Below are positions 30,710-38,932 of a stretch of DNA of 64,000 nucleotides, piece by piece. Each line of letters begins with the position of its first letter. The first letter of the stretch is position 1. The stretch is from the NCBI RefSeq assembly GCF_001399455.2, contig NZ_LLEI02000053.1, forward strand, positions 62,001-126,000, given 5' to 3'. The notes below the pieces were generated by a model. It ran no database searches, had not been told where the DNA came from, and saw only the letters and a program-made list of their open reading frames with translations. The position numbers were made by a program, and so were the translations under genes. Origin of the DNA: Vibrio bivalvicida (GTDB lineage Bacteria > Pseudomonadota > Gammaproteobacteria > Enterobacterales > Vibrionaceae).

Positions 30710-32158
30710 ATGAAATTTATCGTAAAGCCCCATCCAGAAATTTTTGTAAAAAGTGAGTCGGTGCGTAAGCGCTTCACAAAGATTCTTGAGTGCAACATCC
30801 GTAACGTTATCAAGAGTCGTACAGAGTCTGTCGCTGTTTTCAACCGTCGTGATCATATTGAAGTCACGGCGGAAACGGATGAATTTTACAAAGAGACAAT
30901 CGAAGTATTGACTCATACTCCGGGTATTCACCACATACTTGAAGTGCAACAGTCAGAGTTTAAAGATCTGCACGATATCTTTGAGCAAGTGCTAGAGCTA
31001 AACCGTCCTAACCTCGAAGGTAAGACGTTTGTGGTTCGCGCTAAGCGTCGTGGTAAGCATGACTTCACGTCTATTGAGCTAGAGCGTTACGTAGGTGGCG
31101 GCTTAAACCAAGCGATTGAAAGTGCGAGTGTAAAACTGCGCAACCCTGACGTGACGGTTAAAGTGGAAGTCGTTAACGAGAAGCTTAACCAAGTGCTTAG
31201 ACGTTACAAAGGTTTAGGTGGTTTCCCGCTGGGCACGCAAGAAGATGTATTAAGCCTGATTTCTGGTGGTTTTGATTCTGGTGTCTCTAGTTATTTACAC
31301 ATCAAGCGTGGCTCTAAAGTTCACTACTGCTTCTTTAACCTCGGCGGCCCTGCACACGAGATTGGTGTTAAGCAGGTTTCTCATTATCTGTGGAATAAGT
31401 ACGGCTCGTCAGCAAAAGTACGCTTTATCTCAGTTGACTTTGAACCTGTAGTGGCAGAGATTCTCGAGAAGGTTGATGATGGCCAAATGGGTGTTATCTT
31501 AAAGCGTATGTTCATGCGTGCTGCGGGTATGGTGGCGGAGAAGTTCAAGATTGAAGCTCTCGTCACTGGTGAAGCATTAGGTCAGGTATCAAGTCAAACC
31601 CTAACCAACTTACGTCATATCGATAACGTTACAGATACGTTGATTCTGCGCCCGCTAATTAACTGGGATAAAGAAGACATCATCAACCTAGCGCGCGATA
31701 TTGGCACTGAAGACTTTGCTAAGACCATGCCTGAATACTGTGGTGTCATTTCTAAGAAACCGACAGTGAAAGCGATCAAGGCGAAACTTGAAGTAGAAGA
31801 AGAAAAGTTCGACTTTGACATTCTTGAGCAGGTTGTGCGTGATGCTCGAGTGATGGATATTCGTGATATCGCTAAAGAAACAGAGCAAGCTGCACCAGAA
31901 GTTGAACAGGTTCAAGCGGTAGAAGAGCACGCTATCGTATTAGATATCCGCAGCCCTGAAGAAGAAGATGACAGCCCACTTGAGATTGATGGTGTAGAAG
32001 TCAAACATATCCCATTCTTTAAATTGGGTACTCAGTTTGGTGATTTAGACCAAGCGAAAACGTATCTGCTTTACTGTGACCGTGGCGTAATGAGTCGTTT
32101 GCAGGCACTGTACTTGCAAGAGCAAGGTTTCAATAACGTTAAGGTATACCGACCGTAA
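30710..32158 (+). CDS. thiI: tRNA uridine 4-sulfurtransferase ThiI
   Basis: Makes 4-thiouridine at tRNA position 8 and passes sulfur to ThiS for thiamine synthesis. 482 residues, the exact E. coli length. There is an N-terminal ferredoxin-like and THUMP region (about 60-165), a PP-loop ATP site SGGFDSGVSSYL (about 184-195), Cys344 in MPEYCGVISKK, and a C-terminal rhodanese domain with the persulfide-carrying Cys456 in LLYCDRGVMS. All catalytic residues are in place, so both functions should be intact. In E. coli it is next to xseB; here pomAB lies between. Confidence 0.97.
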   Translation: MKFIVKPHPEIFVKSESVRKRFTKILECNIRNVIKSRTESVAVFNRRDHIEVTAETDEFYKETIEVLTHTPGIHHILEVQQSEFKDLHDIFEQVLELNRPNLEGKTFVVRAKRRGKHDFTSIELERYVGGGLNQAIESASVKLRNPDVTVKVEVVNEKLNQVLRRYKGLGGFPLGTQEDVLSLISGGFDSGVSSYLHIKRGSKVHYCFFNLGGPAHEIGVKQVSHYLWNKYGSSAKVRFISVDFEPVVAEILEKVDDGQMGVILKRMFMRAAGMVAEKFKIEALVTGEALGQVSSQTLTNLRHIDNVTDTLILRPLINWDKEDIINLARDIGTEDFAKTMPEYCGVISKKPTVKAIKAKLEVEEEKFDFDILEQVVRDARVMDIRDIAKETEQAAPEVEQVQAVEEHAIVLDIRSPEEEDDSPLEIDGVEVKHIPFFKLGTQFGDLDQAKTYLLYCDRGVMSRLQALYLQEQGFNNVKVYRP

Positions 32159-32179
32159 CGAATTACTGTCATTGAGTGG

Positions 32180-32218
32180 AAAAGCGCAAATCGTTATTCG
32201 TTTTGCGCTTTTTTTTTG
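32180..32218 (+). terminator. Terminator of thiI
   Basis: AAAAGCGCAAA / TTTTGCGCTTTT with a ten-base loop and a long T-run. Confidence 0.85.
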
Positions 32219-32239
32219 CTCTTGACTTATTTTGGGCAT

Positions 32240-32475
32240 AAAAAAACACCGCCATATAGGCGGTGCTAAATATTTGACAGACAGGTCAAAATAAATACAG
32301 GAAGTATATGTTTTGTTTCCTTAGAAACAAAACTGGTAGAAACCTACCGAACTCGAAATACGAGTTTGCAAACACAACATCGCAACAAGAGGCCAATTGA
32401 TCTAACAAGTAAATCAAGCCGTTCTGACTTCTCGTTGCGGAGTGAAATATAGAATTTCTCTGGTCGTCAGGCAAT
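32240..32475 (-). ncRNA. gcvB: GcvB small regulatory RNA
   Basis: Transcribed leftward, divergent from gcvA, exactly as in E. coli. The minus strand contains the G/U-rich R1 seed TTGTTGCGATGTTGTGTT (32371-32388), which in enterobacteria represses many amino-acid and peptide transporter mRNAs with Hfq. Then come ACTTCCTGTATTTA and the final hairpin AGCACCGCC / GGCGGTG followed by seven T. All three blocks parallel the enterobacterial GcvB order. A -10 TATAAA at 32482-32487 places the 5' end near 32475 (estimated). GcvA is the expected activator with glycine. Confidence 0.92.
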
Positions 32476-32481
32476 GGACAT

Positions 32482-32487
32482 TTTATA
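32482..32487 (-). promoter_or_regulatory. -10 element of the gcvB promoter
   Basis: TATAAA on the minus strand within CATTATAAAATG. The 45 bases between it and the gcvA ATG would hold the GcvA operator serving both genes. Confidence 0.5.
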
Positions 32488-32531
32488 ATGTTTCAGATAA
32501 AAAAAACTAATCCAATTCATAGAAGGTCACT

Positions 32532-33440
32532 ATGTCCAGAAGATTGCCTCCTTTGAACTCACTAAAAGTGTTCGAAGCCGCGGCTCGACATCTGAGTTTT
32601 ACTCGTGCAGCCGAAGAGTTGTTTGTGACTCAGGCTGCTGTCAGTCATCAGATCAAAGCGCTAGAAGAATTCCTTGGCTTAAAACTATTCAGGCGAAGAA
32701 ACCGATCGCTACTGCTTACCGAAGAAGGTCAAAGTTACTTTCTTGATATAAAAGATATTTTCACATCGCTAGCGGAAGCTACTGATAAAGTACTCGAGCG
32801 TAGTGAAAAAGGAGCGCTAACCATCAGTTTGCCACCAAGCTTCGCGATTCAATGGTTGGTACCACGTTTGGCTGACTTTAATCAACAGGAGCCAGATATT
32901 GATGTGCGAATTAAGGCCGTGGATATGGATGAAGGTTCGTTGACAGATGATGTCGACGTCGCAATCTATTATGGACGAGGTAACTGGCCGGGTTTGCGAG
33001 CAGATAAATTGTATCAAGAATTTTTGATCCCACTCTGTTCACCTTCATTACTTTTAGGTAACAAATCATTAGAAACTCTAAGTGATCTGAAGTGGCATAC
33101 ACTGCTTCATGACACCTCTCGGAAAGACTGGAAACAGTTTGCAAAGCAAAACGGTATAGAAGGGGTTAATGTCAACCACGGACCGATCTTCAGCCACTCA
33201 ACTATGGTTCTTCAAGCTGCTGCTCACGGTCAGGGTGTCGCACTTGGCAACAACGTACTCGCTCAGCCAGAACTTGAGGCAGGGCGCCTGATAGCGCCAT
33301 TTGATGAGGTATTGGTATCTAAGAATGCCTTCTATGTCGTCTGCCATGATAAACAAGCCGATATGGGGCGTATTGCTACTTTCCGAGACTGGATGTTAGC
33401 CAAAGCGCAAAGTGAGCAAGAGGAGCTGCTAGATGACTGA
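32532..33440 (+). CDS. gcvA: LysR-type regulator GcvA
   Basis: Glycine-responsive regulator of the glycine cleavage system and activator of gcvB. 302 residues. The N-terminal winged helix-turn-helix SFTRAAEELFVTQAAVSHQIKAL is within residues 22-44, followed by FLGLKLFRRRNRSLLLTEEG and a periplasmic-binding-like effector domain. The start MSRRLPPLNSLKVFEAAARH matches E. coli GcvA nearly residue for residue. It heads an overlapping run with the hydrolase, ygdD and rlmM; E. coli has the same order without the hydrolase. Confidence 0.97.
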   Translation: MSRRLPPLNSLKVFEAAARHLSFTRAAEELFVTQAAVSHQIKALEEFLGLKLFRRRNRSLLLTEEGQSYFLDIKDIFTSLAEATDKVLERSEKGALTISLPPSFAIQWLVPRLADFNQQEPDIDVRIKAVDMDEGSLTDDVDVAIYYGRGNWPGLRADKLYQEFLIPLCSPSLLLGNKSLETLSDLKWHTLLHDTSRKDWKQFAKQNGIEGVNVNHGPIFSHSTMVLQAAAHGQGVALGNNVLAQPELEAGRLIAPFDEVLVSKNAFYVVCHDKQADMGRIATFRDWMLAKAQSEQEELLDD

Positions 33441-34059
33441 TTATCTCATTGACGGTGACAAAGGCAATCCACTGTTTATCTTTGCTCACGGTGCTGGAGC
33501 AGGAATGGATCATACTTTTATGAAAGCTGTGGCAAAAGGCTTGGCCGAAAAAGGTATTCAAGTTGTTCGCTTTAACTTTCCTTATATGGTTAAGCGTGCT
33601 GAAGATGGCAAGAAGCGCCCACCTGATAGAGCACCTAAGCTATTGGAAGCTTATCAAACCGTTATCGAAGAGCATTGTAAAACAGGTGCGGTGGTGATCG
33701 GTGGTAAGTCCATGGGAGGGCGTATGGCGAGTCTTCTAGCGGGCGAAGATAACGTTGCAGCAGTAGCTTGTTTGGGTTTTCCATTCCATCCACCAGGTAA
33801 ACCGGAAAACTACAAAGGTGCCCACTTAGTAGAGCTAGAAAAGCCTTGTCTGATTGTTCAAGGCGAGCGTGATACCTTTGGCAAGAAGGAGGAATTCGAG
33901 CAGTTTGAACTTTCTTTTGCAGTTCAGGTGGAATTTATTCCTGATGGTGATCATAGCTTTAAACCACGTAAACGCTCTGGGTATGGTGAAGAAAGCAATA
34001 TTGCCTTAGCTGTTGAGCATCTGGTGAAGTTTATCCGTGAGGTTTACGATGGGCAGTAA
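33433..34059 (+). CDS. Alpha/beta hydrolase of the KANSL3/Tex30-like family
   Basis: A 208-residue cytoplasmic hydrolase. FAHGAGAGMDHTFM (about 17-30) is the oxyanion loop, GGKSMGGRMAS (about 92-102) holds the nucleophile Ser, IVQGERDTFG gives the acid and PDGDHSFKPRK the catalytic His. This is the family annotated alpha/beta hydrolase (dienelactone-hydrolase-like) found after gcvA in Vibrio. The substrate is unknown. The ATG overlaps the end of gcvA by 8 bases, indicating coupled translation. Confidence 0.85.
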   Translation: MTDYLIDGDKGNPLFIFAHGAGAGMDHTFMKAVAKGLAEKGIQVVRFNFPYMVKRAEDGKKRPPDRAPKLLEAYQTVIEEHCKTGAVVIGGKSMGGRMASLLAGEDNVAAVACLGFPFHPPGKPENYKGAHLVELEKPCLIVQGERDTFGKKEEFEQFELSFAVQVEFIPDGDHSFKPRKRSGYGEESNIALAVEHLVKFIREVYDGQ

Positions 34060-34447
34060 GCATTGGCTAGCATTAGGCGGTGTGATTTGTGGACTTGGGG
34101 TCGGCTTAGGCGCATTTGCAGCCCATGGTCTAAAGAAGATTCTGTCACCATATCTGATTGAGGTATTTTCAACAGGCGTGCAGTATCAGTTTATACATGG
34201 CATCGCTATTTTGCTTTGTGGCACCTTGCTTAGCCAAAAATTGCCACTTAAGTCACAAAAATATTTCTCCCTTGCCGCCGTTTGCTTTATCATCGGCATC
34301 CTTTGTTTTAGCGGCAGTCTCTATTTGCTGGCATTAACAGGCATTAAATGGTTTGGTCCTATCACTCCATTAGGTGGTGGAACGTTTATGCTTGGTTGGG
34401 GATTGTTCGTTTACGCAGCACTACAGGTTAAAGAGGTGAATCAGTGA
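34049..34447 (+). CDS. ygdD: DUF423 inner-membrane protein YgdD
   Basis: 132 residues from ATG 34049, with four membrane helices (about 6-25, 38-58, 68-90 and 100-122). The DUF423 signature GLGVGLGAFAAHGLKK sits near residues 14-29 and FGPITPLGGGTFMLGWG near the end. Function unknown. The start lies inside the end of the hydrolase gene and is preceded by GAGG; the last 4 bases overlap rlmM. The gene order gcvA, ygdD, rlmM is conserved with E. coli. Confidence 0.9.
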   Translation: MGSKHWLALGGVICGLGVGLGAFAAHGLKKILSPYLIEVFSTGVQYQFIHGIAILLCGTLLSQKLPLKSQKYFSLAAVCFIIGILCFSGSLYLLALTGIKWFGPITPLGGGTFMLGWGLFVYAALQVKEVNQ

Positions 34448-35535
34448 AACAATTAATGCTCTACTGCCGCAGCGGCTTTGAAAAAGAGTGTGCCGGAGAA
34501 ATTCAGGATCGTGCGACTCAGTTAGAAGTATTTGGTTTCCCGCGTCTCAAGAAGAACACAGGTTACGTGTTGTTTGAATGCTATCAAGATGGCGATGCAC
34601 AAAAGCTTGTCAAAGAGCTTGATTTTAAATCACTGATTTTTGCTCGCCAGATCTTTGCTGTTGCTGTTGAAATTCAAGAACTGCCACGTGAAGATCGTAT
34701 CTCGCCGATTTTGCATGATTTAAGCTTCGTAGAAACAATGCCTCGTTGTGGCGATATTCGCGTCGAAACGCCTGATACCAACGAAGCGAAAGAGCTACTC
34801 AAGTTCTGTCGTAAGTTCACTGTGCCAATGCGACAAGCTCTACGTGGCAAAGAGATTCTGTTCCCGAAAGACAGCCCTAAAAAGCCTGTGCTACACATTT
34901 GCTTTGTCGCTCCGACGCATTGCTTCATTGGTTATTCTTTACCTAGCAATAACTCACAGTTTTTTATGGGGATTCCACGCCTTAAGTTCCCGGCAGATGC
35001 TCCAAGCCGTTCAACCTTGAAACTTGAAGAAGCGTTTCATGTATTTATTCCTCGTGAAGAGTGGGATGAGCGTCTTGCTGCAGGTATGTGGGGTGTCGAT
35101 CTGGGCGCATGCCCTGGGGGGTGGACTTACCAACTGGTTAAGCGCTCAATGTTCGTTCATTCTGTCGATAACGGCATGATGGCGGATAGCCTAATGGAAA
35201 CGGGTCAGGTTAAGCATCACCAAGAAGATGGTTTTAAGTTTGAGCCTGCGCGTAAGAACGTGACTTGGCTGGTATGTGACATGATCGAGAAACCATCACG
35301 TGTTGCGCAGTTAATGGGTGAGTGGATTATTAGCGGTTGGGCGAAAGAGGCGATCTTTAACCTTAAATTGCCAATGAAAGGTCGTTATGATGAAGTACTA
35401 GAAGATATCGAGAACTTAAAATTCTTCCTAATTGAAAATGGTGTGAAGTTTAAGCTCCAAGCGAAACATCTCTACCATGACCGTGAAGAGATTACGGTTC
35501 ATGTTCAGTGTCTATCTAATATTTCCCCGCGCTAA
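34444..35535 (+). CDS. rlmM: 23S rRNA (cytidine(2498)-2'-O)-methyltransferase RlmM
   Basis: SAM-dependent ribose methyltransferase acting on C2498 of 23S rRNA. 363 residues. The N-terminal RNA-binding THUMP-like region opens MKQLMLYCRSGFEKECA; the Rossmann methyltransferase domain has the SAM loop WGVDLGACPGGWTYQLV (about 217-233) and VTWLVCDMIEKPSR. It starts with GTG at 34444 in a GTGA overlap with ygdD. It ends at a bidirectional terminator. Confidence 0.96.
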   Translation: MKQLMLYCRSGFEKECAGEIQDRATQLEVFGFPRLKKNTGYVLFECYQDGDAQKLVKELDFKSLIFARQIFAVAVEIQELPREDRISPILHDLSFVETMPRCGDIRVETPDTNEAKELLKFCRKFTVPMRQALRGKEILFPKDSPKKPVLHICFVAPTHCFIGYSLPSNNSQFFMGIPRLKFPADAPSRSTLKLEEAFHVFIPREEWDERLAAGMWGVDLGACPGGWTYQLVKRSMFVHSVDNGMMADSLMETGQVKHHQEDGFKFEPARKNVTWLVCDMIEKPSRVAQLMGEWIISGWAKEAIFNLKLPMKGRYDEVLEDIENLKFFLIENGVKFKLQAKHLYHDREEITVHVQCLSNISPR

Positions 35536-35540
35536 GATTG

Positions 35541-35570
35541 AAAAACGCTCCCACTAATGGGAGCGTTTTT
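35541..35570. terminator. Bidirectional terminator between rlmM and the nuclease gene
   Basis: AAAAACGCTCCCA / TGGGAGCGTTTTT with a CTAA loop; both genes end here convergently. Confidence 0.85.
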
Positions 35571-35572
35571 GT

Positions 35573-36325
35573 TTAGTTAGAGATCGGCCACATCTGCCAA
35601 AGCTGCGCTTCCATCGTCTCCTCAGTGCTGTCAGCGATGAGAGAGAAAAAGTCTAAACCAGTTTGCTGTTCAACAGCGTCGATTGTAGTGACAAAGTTTG
35701 CGAGTTCACTGCTTGAAACGTCTCTATGTGGAACGATGAAAGCAATGGCTTCGTTGAAAGCTGGATCTAACACAACTTTATAAAAAGCGCTCGGTATGAT
35801 GACATTGTTACCGATAGTGCTTTCATTCCCCTGATAGATAGGGCCAGTGACAACATAAAGTTCATTGTACTCATTGGCAAGATCGCGCACATGCTCTTCC
35901 AGTATGCGCCAGCCTACTCGGTTAAAGCCCGGAAGTTGAGGAGACATATTGCTCATCAGAAAGCTTTGTTTCATCGAGTCTTGGCTAAAATCCATGGTAG
36001 CGGATGGTGCGAGATGTCCGCGGTCGTATCCTGAACCGCTGTAATCTGCCAGCTTGGATCTAGCATAATCAGGTAGCTCATTGTCTTCTTTAAAACTATT
36101 ACTGCGTTTGAAGCTCGCGTTTACGCTTTCTGCGGTAACGTGGTAAGCAACCCAATCGGCGTTTTTGGTTTGGTAGTTGTAGCCAACCGCATAACCATCT
36201 CGACACAGTACCTGATCAGATTGATAAGACGGTAAACCAACATCTAAGTGCTTACCGCAGGTTGTTTGTGCAAATGTTGGTAGTGAAAAGATAACAGCAA
36301 GTGTGAGTAAAATCGTATTCTTCAT
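35573..36325 (-). CDS. Secreted DNA/RNA non-specific endonuclease (NucA type)
   Basis: 250 residues with signal peptide MKNTILLTLAVIFSLPTFAQ, so exported to the periplasm or outside. The beta-beta-alpha-metal nuclease motif is GYDRGHLAPSATM (about 98-110), with the catalytic His in DRGH. SFLMSNMSPQLPGFNRVGW carries the Asn that binds Mg2+. This is the Endonuclease_NS family (Serratia nuclease, Anabaena NucA). It may serve DNA scavenging or limit DNA uptake (inference). Unlike its neighbours it is not in a visible operon. Confidence 0.92.
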   Translation of the reverse strand: MKNTILLTLAVIFSLPTFAQTTCGKHLDVGLPSYQSDQVLCRDGYAVGYNYQTKNADWVAYHVTAESVNASFKRSNSFKEDNELPDYARSKLADYSGSGYDRGHLAPSATMDFSQDSMKQSFLMSNMSPQLPGFNRVGWRILEEHVRDLANEYNELYVVTGPIYQGNESTIGNNVIIPSAFYKVVLDPAFNEAIAFIVPHRDVSSSELANFVTTIDAVEQQTGLDFFSLIADSTEETMEAQLWQMWPISN

Positions 36326-36518
36326 TATTATGCTCCTTGTTATTGGAGCTATGAAAAATAGTTGATTGGTCTTGAGTTACTGTGATGGTGATTAAATGTT
36401 AATCAATACTCAGTCTGGTATTGAGCAGATAAATATTAAGCGTGTGAAAGTAACGGATTTCACAACAGATTAAATTAACATTGTATTTCTAATCAATAAC
36501 TTGCTTATATTCAATCTC

Positions 36519-37304
36519 TTACTCAGTGTGCTCATTTGCACCACTGAAACGGATATCTTGCAGATTAAAGCCAAGTTGCATATCAGTTTTAAGTGCGGCA
36601 ATGGTTTTACACTTACGTGCTGACTCAATGTGTTCATCGAGTTTTTTTCGATATTTCTCTGGGAGTTCGTCGCTGGCAAAGGCTTGTTCAATATCGCCAA
36701 ATTGAGTCAGAATTGCTTTGGCTGCTTTTGGTCCAATCCCCGGAACTCCAGGAACTTGGCTTGAGCTGATTCCAGTTAGGCCCCAGTAGTCCGCAAGCTG
36801 ATTCGGTTTAACGCCAAATTCTGCTTCGATAAAAGGTTCATCTAGCCAACGATGTTGAAAGTAGTCTCGGATCTGCAGAGTCGGGGAAAGGAGCTGGCAG
36901 TAGCCTTTATCTGTGGAGACAATGGTGACTTTTTCACCATGATTGGCAACCTTAGTTGCCAGTGTCGCGACCAAATCATCGGCTTCATCTCCATCGGAAA
37001 GGAGAGAATCAATGCCAAGCTCCCACCACGCATCTTGAATCGCGTCTAAACCTTCTAGCAGAGGCTCTGGCATAGGTTTTCGGCTCTGTTTGTACTCTGG
37101 CAGGATTTCTGCTCGCCAGCCGCGCTCTTGCAGGTGATGATCAAATACGGCAATGATATGAGTAGGCTGTGATTCAGATAAGATGCGATTGATCGTTCGC
37201 ATTGTTGTATTAATGGTTCTTGCTATATCAGTGGGATCTGGCTGTGCTGAATGAACGCGTCGGATCAGATTAAGGGCGTCGATAATAACAAGATGAATAG
37301 ACAT
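36519..37304 (-). CDS. xni: Flap endonuclease Xni (ExoIX-like)
   Basis: A 261-residue structure-specific nuclease of the FEN/5'-3' exonuclease family, homologous to the polymerase I N-terminal domain. Metal-site acids are visible in IIDALNLIRR, GDEADDLVATLA and VSTDKGYCQLL. The helix-3-turn-helix is GLTGISSSQVPGVPGIGPKAAKAILTQ, broken only by length. E. coli Xni binds flaps weakly because some metal ligands are missing; I did not score each ligand here. The start at 37304 gives MSIHLVIIDA; an upstream TTG is unlikely. Confidence 0.93.
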   Translation of the reverse strand: MSIHLVIIDALNLIRRVHSAQPDPTDIARTINTTMRTINRILSESQPTHIIAVFDHHLQERGWRAEILPEYKQSRKPMPEPLLEGLDAIQDAWWELGIDSLLSDGDEADDLVATLATKVANHGEKVTIVSTDKGYCQLLSPTLQIRDYFQHRWLDEPFIEAEFGVKPNQLADYWGLTGISSSQVPGVPGIGPKAAKAILTQFGDIEQAFASDELPEKYRKKLDEHIESARKCKTIAALKTDMQLGFNLQDIRFSGANEHTE

Positions 37305-37367
37305 ACAAATCAAAAAATAAGGGCTTGAAGCCCTTATTGTATAGATTGAGGTTGAGATTACCAGCGA

Positions 37368-38732
37368 CTAACCATTGGTCTTAATCTGATAGCAAGGTTC
37401 GTAGGCGCTACCACCGGGTAATTTCATACGATCTTGTTCGACAAAGTCTTTCAGCAGTTTATCCATTTTTTTCATCAGGTTCGCATCACCATCCAAGGTA
37501 AACGGTCCATGACGTTCGATTTCGTGGATACCTTCTGCTTTAACGTTGCCTGCAACGATGCCTGAGAACGCCTGACGCAGTGCGGCAGCCAGGTTTTCTG
37601 GACGCTGATTTAAATGCAAGTCTAAGCTCGCCATATTGTCGTGGGTCGGGTCGAATGGTAGTTGGAATTCCGGTTCAATCTTTAGCGACCAGTTGAAGCT
37701 ATATGCGTCGCCCGTATCTTTACGGTATTGACGGACATCCGTCATACTTTGCTTTATTATTTGCGCCACTTTGGCTGGATCATCAACCACGATTTGGTAG
37801 TGCTTCTGTGCATCTTCACCCAATGTATCACCTATAAAACGGTCAATAGAGCGAAAGTACTCTTCACTCTCTTTCGGGCCAGTCAAGACGATTGGTAGTG
37901 GTTGTTCTGCGTTGTCAGGGTGCATCATAATACCCAAGATATAGAGTAGTTCTTCTGCCGTTCCTGCGCCGCCAGGGAAAATGACAATGCCGTGAGCCAT
38001 TCGAACGAACGCTTCTAGACGTTTCTCGATATCTGGCATGATCACCAGTTCGTTGACTATTGGGTTTGGTGGCTCGGCGGCAATAATTGATGGTTCAGTG
38101 AGGCCTAAATAGCGCTGTTCATAGTAACGTTGCTTTGCATGTCCAATCGCAGCCCCTTTCATTGGTCCTTCCATCGCGCCGGGCCCACAACCAGTACATA
38201 TGTTTAGCTCGCGTAAGCCTAGTTCGTGGCCCACTTCACGGGTGTATTGATATTCTGTGCCATTGATTGAGTGCCCACCCCAACAGATCACCAGGTTTGG
38301 CTCAATGCCTGGGGTTAACGTACCGGCATTGCGCAGAATACCAAACACTAGGTTAGTAATGTGGCTCGCATTGGTTAGGTTCAAGCGCTGGTTATCGGCA
38401 AGATGCATATTAACGTAGACAATGTCGCGCAAGACAGAGAATAAGTGTTCTTGAATGCCTTTGATTATCTCACCATCAACAAAAGCATGCTCCGGTGCGT
38501 TGGTGAGTTCTAGCTTAATCCCACGCTCACGGCGTACGACGTTGACATCAAAAGATTTGTATCTATCCAGTAACTCTTTGGAGTTGTCAGTGTGGCTACC
38601 AGAGTTGAGCACCGCGAGGGTACAGTTGCGGTAAAGTTGGTAAAGATCACTTGCAGCGGTTTTCTTAAGGCGCTCAACTTCTAGTTGAGAAAGCAAATCC
38701 ATACTACCAGCTGGACTAATGTGTGTGATCAT
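37368..38732 (-). CDS. ppnN: Pyrimidine/purine nucleotide 5'-monophosphate nucleosidase PpnN
   Basis: Cleaves nucleoside monophosphates to base plus ribose 5-phosphate; in E. coli the enzyme (YgdH) is a (p)ppGpp target. 454 residues. The LOG-like Rossmann core shows CTGCGPGAMEGPMKGA and the nucleotide loop VIFPGGAGTAEELLYILG. The N- and C-terminal extensions are those of the long PpnN class. The ATG at 38732 follows AAGGAGGTCACT. It lies between xni and queF as part of an E. coli-like gene block. Confidence 0.95.
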   Translation of the reverse strand: MITHISPAGSMDLLSQLEVERLKKTAASDLYQLYRNCTLAVLNSGSHTDNSKELLDRYKSFDVNVVRRERGIKLELTNAPEHAFVDGEIIKGIQEHLFSVLRDIVYVNMHLADNQRLNLTNASHITNLVFGILRNAGTLTPGIEPNLVICWGGHSINGTEYQYTREVGHELGLRELNICTGCGPGAMEGPMKGAAIGHAKQRYYEQRYLGLTEPSIIAAEPPNPIVNELVIMPDIEKRLEAFVRMAHGIVIFPGGAGTAEELLYILGIMMHPDNAEQPLPIVLTGPKESEEYFRSIDRFIGDTLGEDAQKHYQIVVDDPAKVAQIIKQSMTDVRQYRKDTGDAYSFNWSLKIEPEFQLPFDPTHDNMASLDLHLNQRPENLAAALRQAFSGIVAGNVKAEGIHEIERHGPFTLDGDANLMKKMDKLLKDFVEQDRMKLPGGSAYEPCYQIKTNG

Positions 38733-38932
38733 AGTGACCTCCTTGACGAAACAGCACTCAAGTTGAGTGAGGTATCATTATTGTTATTGTCCGTATGCGT
38801 TGGATGATATTGGGGAAATCAAGCAAACGCTTATTAAGCTTAGCAGCTTTTTACAGATAATAAACCTAACTAGTTGATATCTATAGATCAATCACATTAC
38901 TAAAACAATTATTAGCAAGAAAGGGTAACGAC

